Source: Ichthyophthirius multifiliis (Eukaryota; Ciliophora; Oligohymenophorea; Hymenostomatida). Taken from it: a DNA stretch of 44,140 bases. Under the pieces are notes generated by a model. It did no database searches. It saw only the letters and a list, made by a program, of their open reading frames with translations, and was not told the DNA's origin. Shown piece by piece: positions 35,274 to 44,140 of the stretch (positions are counted from its first letter, which is position 1; each line of letters opens with the position of its first letter). The stretch lies in NCBI RefSeq assembly GCF_000220395.1, contig NW_004086073.1, positions 1-44,140 of the forward strand, in the 5' to 3' direction. A program made the position numbers and the translations under genes.

Positions 35274-38200
35274 TCATTTTTGAATTATGTATTTAAATCC
35301 TTTCCAATTAGTAGGTGCTAAATAGTCAAATTTACTTATATAATTCATTATATTTTTAGTTGGTCCATCATAAGGATTAATCAATCTAGCTTCCTACATA
35401 TAACTATTACTTTTAGTCCATTCTCCTTTAAAATAATATAACATACCTTGATTATAAGCTTCTAAGAATTATTTATCTTTAATATAAGCTAAGCTTAAAT
35501 CTTTATTACTTTGAATATAAATATTTATATCCCATATATTTTCGCCAGAAAGAACACTATTCATAATATCAATGATTTCTTATTTTTTAAATTACGAAAT
35601 TAGAAACTTTTAAAATAGATTAAAAAAAATAAAAAAATAAAAAAATAAAAAATACTTTATCATATTTAGTTAGAGTATCGTCTTATTGTTTACTTTCAGG
35701 TAAATTCCCACAATCTAAATCTAATGTATAAATATTAAACGATTCTTAATTTTCTTTAAAAGTAATTCTATCAATATTTCTTGTTACTTCTTACATTGAG
35801 CTCGATAAAATTTTATGCATTTATTCTGAAATAATTAAGGGAACTCCATACTATTAACTGACTCCTTCTAATCTAGAAGCCATAGTAACATTTTAACTAA
35901 TATAGGTCGCATCTATTTTGAAATAAGATCCAATAGGTCCTTCAATGCTCCAACCAACATGTAATCCAATACCTAATTCAACTTTTTGATTTAGTATCCT
36001 TCTGTCATTTTTGAAAGCAAGAATTTTTGGTTCTCTATGCATTTTTACAATAGTTTTAAGAAAAGAAATAAGCGAGAAATCCGCAAGTAAATTGATATAT
36101 GTTAAATCATTAAAGTTTACAATTTTTTCGTTTTCTTCTCCAAAACTATATTTATCATTTTAAATTTTCCAAACAACCAAAAAAGATTCTCCTCCGTTTC
36201 TATTCGCTCCCCCAAAATATCGATCAACCATACAATGGAGAATATCAGCTATATTATTTACAAAAATGAGTACATCTTCTTATAAAGCTTCTGTAATTTC
36301 CATAAAATTTCGAATTTTGCAGAAACCATAAATTGCACATTACTTCTTACCTTCAACTAAAGCTTCGAAATCTCCTGTCTAAGAAATATTTTTTGTTATT
36401 ATTTCTGCTCCTGCATCTCCGAATCCTAGAGCTAGAAGAAATCCAATTTTAACAATAGCGTTTTCTATAATAAAAGTTTCATATTATTAATTATCATTTT
36501 CAAATAAATTTTTTAAATTTTCTTCTTTCCAATGTATTGGATTTTTAGTTATTTAAATTACTTTATTTCTCATTCTTTCTATAGGTCCTATAGCTAAATC
36601 GTTAACATCTTTAGAAAATAAAATTGAGCCAATAGTAAGGACAAAACAAACAAAAATAGTTCTTCCAATCGAAAGATATGAATTCAAAACTGATATAGAA
36701 TGTGTATTTAGGAAACCTTAAATTAAAAGGTCATCTTCATTTTCTATTTTTTATAAAAAATTTATTTCTTCCAATTATTCTGGATGATTTTATTTGTATT
36801 TCTCTACATCTAAAATATAGCCGATTCCTTATTTTTCTTCAGTACGCAATCCTTCAATATTGTCATTATAAGTTTCAATATAAGATAAAGGCACTCTGAA
36901 ATAAACAATAGGAGTTGATAAACTTTAATGCTAATTTATAATATCTTAAAATTACTGTTTTATCTAATCAATAGTAGTCTTTTCTTCAATTATCATTTTT
37001 ATTTGTTAAGTTGCTAAATCCATACTCATAGGTAACTCGTAAAAATATTCAGCAGAAAATAAAGGCATTAAAAATAATAAAAGTAATACTATAATAATTA
37101 CTCTTTTTGTAGTTAAATCTGATAATATTATTGATACTCGAGATTCTTTAGACAGTGTTGAATTCTTATTTTAAAAAAATTAAAAAAAATTAAATATATA
37201 AATTTATATTAACTTCATTCTATTATCTAAGTATTATAGGCTCTTTTTTTTCTTTAGAAGTAGTATTACTAATTATTTAAGGAATCGACTCTTTAGTTAT
37301 GAATTCTCCATTTAGCTAAGGGTTTATTTCTCGATTTTCTTTAAAAGTTAGAGGAATTATTTTAGTTATACTACTGTTTTTCCGTTATTACAAAAAATTT
37401 TTTTTTTTTTTTTTTCTTTCTTCAATTTTCTATTTATAATTTTAGCTTTACTAATTATTTTTTGAAGCTGCTTTATATAGTTTGACTATTCTTATTAATT
37501 TAATTATTCTGATAATTCTTCCTGTTCTTTTTTAAATTAAAAATAATATCAAACTAATATTATAAAATAAAGTAAAAAATACCTAGAACCTACCCTAGAT
37601 GATCTTCCTGCTTTAGCTAAAGAAGCGGCATTCGAAGCAGAATCAAAAAAAATAATTTAATTTAAAATTTATAAATCGAATATTAAAGATAATGTAGAAA
37701 GAGTATCTAACCAAAAAAAAAAGGAAAGCCAGTAATTTTATTTTGCTAAAACAGCTAAAATTATTTCAAAAGTGAATAAACTTATACAAGCAAATATAAT
37801 TCCATCATATATAATGTCTTAACTTTTTGCACTTGTAATTACACGAATATCATCTCCAAATAATGCTTATAAGGTCATAATATTGATAATTATATTAAAA
37901 ATTGTATTATTTAATATTTTTATTAAAAAAGGAAATTTTTCAACTCTTTTGTTTTCTTTTTCTAATTCATTGAATATATTTAATGACATTTTTTTTCTTT
38001 GTTATCTGTTTACTAGACCCTTTTCTTAAGATTCTTAAATTATTACAGATATCCTTTAAGGCTTTCGATTTTTGCCTTACCGACCTTATAAATTAGTTAA
38101 TTAAATCATTGTATTTGAAAGTAAATTAGGTCTATTTTTTAAAAAAATTAATAAATTCATATATTTTTATTAACTATAACTTTGATTGATTCTTATTTTG

Positions 38201-38479
38201 AACATTATTTTCTTTATTTTTTTAATAAATTTTTTAATAATAAAAAATAATTTTACAACTCAGTATCATTGTTTTTTAGTTTTATTTTTATTATAAAAAA
38301 ATTGAATTTTGACTTTTAAAAATATTATTATCTTAATGGTTTTACATTACTTATTCCTATATTTATTTAGTACTAATAAATTATGTTTTTGGATGTGCTT
38401 AAATATTTTCTTTATTTTATTATAACTTTTCTGCATTTATTATAGGCTCTTAACCACGAAGAATAAAAATCTCCGACAT
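35274..38479 (-). CDS. Voltage-sensor-like membrane protein with class III nucleotide-cyclase domain (probably catalytically impaired)
   Basis: Start ATG 38477-38479, stop TGA 35274-35276; introns 38212-38256, 38132-38180, 37527-37582, 37165-37213 and 35607-35655; 985 residues. A cytosolic N-terminus (GLVNRQQRKK) leads to four channel-like helices: S1 about 160-175, S2 191-215, S3 WLSFFFWLDTLSTLSLIFDL, and an S4-like RIIRIIKLIRIVKLYKA (271-287) with a basic residue every third position. A second pair of helices (394-408 and 538-556) brackets a roughly 130-residue extracellular loop. The cyclase homology domain (about 645-840) follows, then a TPR-like C-terminus (YYFKGEWTKSNSYMQEARLI). This layout is known for ciliate and apicomplexan adenylyl cyclases. 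The first metal Asp is replaced by Lys (FCKIRNF, K655) and the second by Glu (GGESF, E698), while the Asn/Arg of NVTMASRLEG remain. It may be a regulatory pseudo-cyclase. Confidence 0.88.
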
Positions 38480-40646
38480 ATTTATGTTTCAATATTTATT
38501 TTTTTCTTAAAAAATAAATTTCTTTTAATTTTATTTTTTTAAAAATTAAAATATTAGAAAATATAAAATAAAATTAATTAATTAACAATTAAACTTTATA
38601 AAATTAGTTTTATTTAAATAATAACTAAAGTTAAAAATAATTTAATAATTAAACAAAGCTCTAATTAAATAAGGTAATTTTCAAAAAAATTAAAAATTCT
38701 TAATTAAATACATTATATTTATAAAGCTTTTTTTTAATTGTTCGTTATAAAAAAATATATGTTTTTTATAATTTTTAATAAGTATATAGTAAATGAGAGT
38801 TTATTTAATTCAAGGATATATAAATTTTTTAAAATTATAATTTTATGCCTTTTCAATTAGTTAAAAGTTAATACTTATAATCAATTTTTTTTATTACTAG
38901 ATTATATAATTTTATTGGTCTTTTTTTTTATTAAAAAATTATCAATATATAATAATAATTAATAAATAAATACAGATTAATAATTTAAAAAAATTAGGAA
39001 TATCTTCTAATGGAATAAAAATTTTATAATTTATAATAAATATAATTTTATACTTTTAATGAGTTATTTTAAAAGCAAAACTTAAATATAGAAAATAAAA
39101 GGCAGGCTATATACATAATAAAACCAGAGGGCAAATATTTTTAAAACCGTGTGTCATTTTTTAAATACAAAATAAGTTTTTTTTATTGTAAGCTTAACTA
39201 AGATAATTTTTTTAAACACAGGCTATTTTTTTAAAAAAATAATATGCCTTTAATTAGAAATATTTTTTAATATAGATTCTTTTTCATTAAAAGTAAATTG
39301 TATTTATTTTATTAATTAAAAGCAGATTTAATATTTAAATAAGAATTTGAAAGAATAAATGTAATTCTAATTTTTATTATATGTTTTTATAATGTGTAAA
39401 AACTTTAAATTATGAAATATAAATTCAACGATTTTAAAAGTGTTTAAAATCTATCATTATCTATTTCTAAAAAAAAGAATCTGCCGGATTATTTCAACAG
39501 AATGTAATGAATCAACTTTTATAACCTATTATCTAATTCACTATATACTTAGGTACTTTTGGATTTTAGTAAAAAAAAAATTAAATTAAAATAAATATAA
39601 AAAAATTTCAATGAATAGTAAAACTAAAAAACTATAAATATTTTAACACAGATAACCTATAATACTCGATATTGATACTTTCTAAAATTTTAGTGTTTTA
39701 ATAGTTAAAAACAATATAATTTTATAATTATTTTAGATATATATTAGTTATAAAATATATCAATTATTAAATAAGTGTACTTAGATTATTTAGATATATT
39801 AATATTACTTGTTCATATTTTTTCTGTAATTATTTTTAAAAACTCAATCAATAAAAAAAAAATCTATTAATCAATTATTTTTTATGTTTATTGAGGTTTT
39901 TTAAAAAAATTAGAGAAATTATAAATAAACATATCAACAAATAAAATTTTTCTAATAATTTAAATAAAAATTATAAACGTATTATAACATATTACAATGT
40001 CAGCCGATATTTAAAACAATTTGATAGTAGCAATATTTAAAAAAAGTACTTGCAACAAAATTAATTAGTCCATATTATTTTAAATGTTTTACTGATACCG
40101 ATACTAGCAAATATTTATAAAATGGTATTGACAGATATTGATACATTTACATTTTAATATATATAAATTCAAAAGGTGAAAAATAAGAAATTATATGAAT
40201 TGTAAATTTATATATAAGAAATTTTTAAATATTTTTTTTAATATTTATAACAAACATGCTAAATTTATAGATATAGTTTATCAATACACATTTTCTGAAA
40301 AAAAAAAATATATTGATTAAAATCAATTAACTTCATAGCCCCAAAATTGTTTTTTCAAAACCGCTTTGTTTAAAGTGTTTAATGAGAACTTATGGCATAA
40401 ATGAAAAATATTTATATTTAAAATAAACATAATCATATTTCTTCACCAAAAGGATCATCAAAGTACTTTTAATTATTAATTAATGTTTAAAATTTTTAGT
40501 GCACTTTTACTTATTATATTTTTTTTTTGTTAATCTGTATAAAAATAATTTAATTTAATAAATTAATAATGCTTTTTATTTATTTATATATTGTATAAAA
40601 TAAAAAACATAGTAAATAAAAGTGAACATAAAATACTTGCATGTTT
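38480..40646. other. Long spacer with scattered less AT-rich islands
   Basis: 2.2 kb without a supported gene. Short patches richer in G/C lie at about 39095-39165, 39478-39570, 40020-40150 and 40325-40400. The motif GATATTGATAC recurs (39667 and 40134) with a variant at 40094. None forms a recognisable tRNA, snRNA or protein. They may be decayed genes or undescribed small RNAs. Confidence 0.45.
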
Positions 40647-41393
40647 TCAAATATTTTAAAATAAATTAAAGTAAAAATCTCCTTTTAACCTTAAAATTTC
40701 ATTAGTTATTCCAGAAAAAAATCCAACAACAGCAGAAAAAGGAAGACATAAATATTCTTCTTGAATAAATTTTGATTTTATTTCATAAAAACTTTAATCT
40801 TCTATATCAAGTACAGAGAAAATAAAACCATAAAAGAACCCCATAAAAATACTTATAAAGACTATAATATTTATTTATTTTGGAGTTTCAATTATATTTT
40901 TTAATAATACTTTTAAAATATTCCTAATAAAAAATTAAAAAAGTCAACAATACAAATTACGCAACTGAAATTTAAAGAAATAGATATAATTATATAAATA
41001 GGCGTTTTTACTAAAAAATTATACTTGACGAACCATCTTTCTTCTAAAAAAAAGCAAAATAATCCTGATAAAATTATAATACAAGAAAAAATAAATACAA
41101 AAGGTTTTCTTTCTTCGGCTATATCATTTTCATATTCAAATATACTATTTATTAAAAAAAATCCAAATAATATTAAAACCATTCCAAAATACTTTTTTTT
41201 ATTTTATTTATTAATAAAAGATAAATATTAATATTAATTTAACAAATGCGAAAATAATATTAAATGTGATTTCTAATAAACATGCATTTACTAAAAAACC
41301 TAAAATAATGCATGTAAAACTTCCTACTATACCAGATAAAATATAATTTTAAGAATCTTAAATATCAAATTAATTATAAATATTAGACAGCAT
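40647..41393 (-). CDS. Small multi-span membrane protein of unknown function
   Basis: Start ATG 41391-41393, stop TGA 40647-40649, introns 41192-41243 (52 nt) and 40910-40953 (44 nt); 216 residues. There are about six hydrophobic helices: ILSGIVGSFTCIILGFLVNA, IFAFYFGMVLILFGFFLI, FVFIFSCIIILSGLFCFFL, YIIISISLNFSCVILLL, INIIVFISIFMGFFYGFIFS and CLPFSAVVGFFSGI. A charged loop (EYENDIAEERK) and a Trp/Phe pair (EERWFVKYN) sit between them. The second intron is inferred: without it the upstream and downstream membrane segments are out of frame, and the GT-AG removal joins them exactly. No transporter signature was recognised. A polytopic small membrane protein of ER or vesicles would fit; function unknown. 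Confidence 0.72.
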
Positions 41394-41582
41394 TAGCAAA
41401 TAATAAATAATAATATAAAAATTAAATTTTTAAATGTATATGTGTAATATATAAATAAATTTAAATAATTAAAATATATATTATTTAATTATCAAATAAA
41501 ATTGTTTTACATAATTTATTATTTATTTATTTTTTTATTTATTTTTTTATTTATTTTTTTATTTATTTTTTTATTTTTTTAT

Positions 41583-41615
<33 letters not shown>

Positions 41616-44140
41616 CATTTTAGATTTTATTATTATTATTTTTTTTTATTACTATTAATGTTTTTTTTAATTTTTTTTTTTTTTTTACTTAATATATATA
41701 TATTTTAACTAACATTAATTTCTCTTTTTATTTTATTTATTTTTTATATAATTTTTTTTTTTCTTATTTCATTATTAAATAAATTACTTTTATTTATATT
41801 TTTTTCTGTATATAAATAATACAATAGTTTTATTTTTTCTGATTTACTCATATTTAAGAAAAATCAGTAGTTTTTTTTATAAGCTTTATTTTTTATTATT
41901 TTTTTTTTTTATTTTTTTTTAATTATAATTTATGTATTATCTTTTTTTACATTATTATTAAGACCAACAACCTTCTTAAGTTTATTTTAGCTAATTTTAA
42001 TTTAATTTATATACATAAAGTATTTAGATAACATTAATTTATTTATGGTCTTTTTAAATACATTTTTATTTTATGTTAATTTATGATTTATATTTATCCA
42101 ATGATGATATTATTTTGCTTAATTTTATTTATAACAAATATAATATAATTCAATTAAAAAAAATTATATTTTAAAAATTTTAAAATATATATAATCTTTT
42201 TTTTTAAATACGTTTTAAAACTTTATTTTTTATACTTATTATAAATATTTTAATATTATTTTTAATATCACAGTTTTATTTTTTAATATTTTATAAATAT
42301 TATTTAAATAATAAAAAATGTTTATTAGAAAAAACTGTTTTTCATATATAATAATATTATTAAGTACATTATATAAATTCGTATTTTTATTTATAATAAT
42401 ATTTTATTTTAATTCAAGTTTTCTTTTTTAGAACATTTTAATTAGAATTATAAAATAAAGAATTAAATGATATCTAACTTTAAAATTAAAATCGATATTA
42501 ATAGTAATAAAGTAAAAAATTGATATAAATATATTATTATTAATAAAATAAAAGAAGCTTTTAGTATTTCTAATTAAATAGAAAAATAAAACTCATTCAA
42601 GTAATTTGTAGAAAAGATAAATCATATTACAAAATATTGTATTCTTTAAATAATGTGTAAATAATATTAATTTGTCATTATTTTTTATATAATATATAAT
42701 AATATATTTAATGATTTAATCAAAATTATATTGCATTTGAAAAATTATTATTATTTTAAAATAAGAAATTGATGAAAATGATTAACATCTTATAAATTTT
42801 GTATAAATTAATGTTTTAGCTATATTTTCTATTGCAATTTTTTTAGTTTTAACTTAATATTTATTGGCATTTGTAATTATTTTTTAAAAAAGCATAAAAA
42901 TATAATAATTTTATTTTTTATAAAATTATTAAAGGCAAAAAAATGTAAAATAATAACTAGTGAAATAAGATAAGCAAAAGAATATCAATTATAATTAGAG
43001 TAAAATAATATAAATTAAAATCTGTGATAAAAATATTTAAATTAATTATTTTATATATTTCAAAATTGATTATTTCTATCATAATCATAAATAAAAAAAT
43101 ATAAAAAATTTTAATATATTAATTAATAAAATTAACAATAAATTAAAATAAAAAAATATAAAATATTTATACAAATTTATGAATAAATATATAAATAAAA
43201 AATATAATTAATATATTAATACATATATAAAATAAATAAATAAATTAAAAAATAAATATTTAAAATTTTATTTATTATATGCAAATAAACAAATATTATA
43301 TTTTGATTTGATATATAATATTTAAAAATATTTTAAAATCATATATATATAATTTATTCGATATTTTTTATTTTTATCATAATTAAATATATCCATTTTT
43401 TAAATAAATTAAAATTTATTAAAAAAAATATAATATCAAACTAATTTTATTAATAATGAGTGCTAAATACGAAAATATGTTTATTATTTTAATTTCATTA
43501 AATTACTAATATTATGTAAATAAAAATAAAAAAATTTAAACTAAAAGTTATATTGTGAATTAATTAGTACGATAAAAATATCTCTGTTAATTTTATCATA
43601 TTTATATTTTTGAATTTGAAATAATAAAACTTTAATGTTTGTTTCGATAACATTTAAAATTTAAACTATAATATTCAAATATTATATTAGAGAATTAATA
43701 AATATTTACATGATTAATAAATATAAAATAGTTGAAAATTTGTAAGTATGTCAAGAAAAAATTAAAATGAAATATTTATCAAAAGTATAAAAAGATAATA
43801 TGATTAATATAATAATAATTTGATAACTGAAATTTTTTGTTATAAAAGATATATATAATTATTATACAAAGAAATATGCTGAAATCAAGCTTATCTCAGA
43901 ATTTAAAATTTAAAAATAAAGTTAAGTAATTAATTAAATTTAAATAAAAAGATATGTATTTATAACTTTTTTGATAATATATATATTTTAATTTACATTG
44001 TTAATTCAATTATAAATTTTTCCTTAAAAATAATTTTATTTTATAGTTATGTTATATACTAATTAAAAATAACATGTTTATTTTTGTAAAAAAATTATTT
44101 ATATATTTTTTAAAAATAAGTTTATTTAAATTTTTATATA
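41394..44140. other. Long low-complexity region to window end
   Basis: 2.7 kb upstream of the last gene: TTTA-type repeats (41516-41620), T-rich runs (41640-41920), then AT-rich DNA with TGA in all frames. Plus-strand or minus-strand coding could not be supported anywhere in it. A promoter for the 40647-41393 gene must lie at its left edge. Confidence 0.55.
41516..41620. repeat. Tandem ATTTATTTTTTT / (TTTA)n repeat
   Basis: About four copies of a 12-bp unit (ATTTATTTTTTT-like) followed by plain TTTA units. It lies 120 bp upstream of the small membrane protein gene. Confidence 0.8.

Noticed and set aside
36702-36899. Plus-strand open frame
   Set aside because: Antisense to the external loop of the cyclase-like gene.
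38040-38260. Apparent frameshift near the cyclase N-terminus and an alternative 22-nt intron
   Set aside because: Introns 38132-38180 and 38212-38256 give a continuous frame into the conserved GLVNRQQRKK region.
41025-41231. Plus-strand open frame
   Set aside because: Antisense to the multi-span membrane protein whose exons splice cleanly on the minus strand.

Overview
The window looks like a piece of a ciliate nuclear genome, most likely macronuclear and from an extremely AT-rich oligohymenophorean of the Ichthyophthirius multifiliis type (species is an inference from composition). Every recognisable gene reads through TAA and TAG as glutamine and ends only at TGA; read with the standard code almost nothing is open. 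Introns are GT-AG, very AT-rich and mostly 38-68 nt, with a few outliers (26, 157, 237 and 325 nt). After removing them each full-length intron-containing model is a whole number of codons, which supports the models.

Layout. 1-1128 (-): Q-rich protein with a roughly 84-residue polyglutamine tract encoded by a TAA/TAG microsatellite, running off the window. 1801-2644 (-): TMBIM/LFG (BAX-inhibitor-1 family) gene with an in-frame TGA and a frameshift. 3315-4955 (-): divergent importin-alpha-like ARM protein. 7205-8096 (-): Cys-rich coiled-coil protein. 8845-13821 (-): VPS8 (CORVET subunit), 11 exons. 13957-16569 (-): PP2C phosphatase with a long Q/N-rich N-terminus. 18463-19239 (-): CPSF30/Yth1. 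19515-19749 (-): broken SmD1 remnant. 22666-25040 (-): nine-exon coiled-coil protein. 25175-26624 (+): queuine tRNA-ribosyltransferase catalytic subunit. 26808-28465 (+): second importin-alpha-like protein. About 29104-31145 (+): degenerate non-LTR retrotransposon (endonuclease plus reverse transcriptase, YVDD) in the ciliate code. 31827-32534 (+): unknown basic protein. 32894-33868 (-): unknown protein with a mitochondrial-type presequence. 34515-34965 (-): ribosomal protein eL42. 35274-38479 (-): voltage-sensor-like membrane protein with a class III nucleotide-cyclase domain lacking key metal ligands. 40647-41393 (-): small multi-span membrane protein. The rest is low-complexity AT-rich spacer.

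These are independent housekeeping and signalling genes, not a pathway cluster: endosome tethering (VPS8), nuclear import (two importin-alpha-like genes), mRNA 3' processing (CPSF30), splicing (SmD1 remnant), translation (eL42), tRNA modification (TGT) and signalling (PP2C, cyclase-like). The points most worth following are the polyQ made of former stop codons, the predicted pseudo-cyclase on a voltage-sensor scaffold, the LINE carrying the host genetic code, the SmD1 remnant that lacks its Sm1 half, and the doubly broken TMBIM gene.
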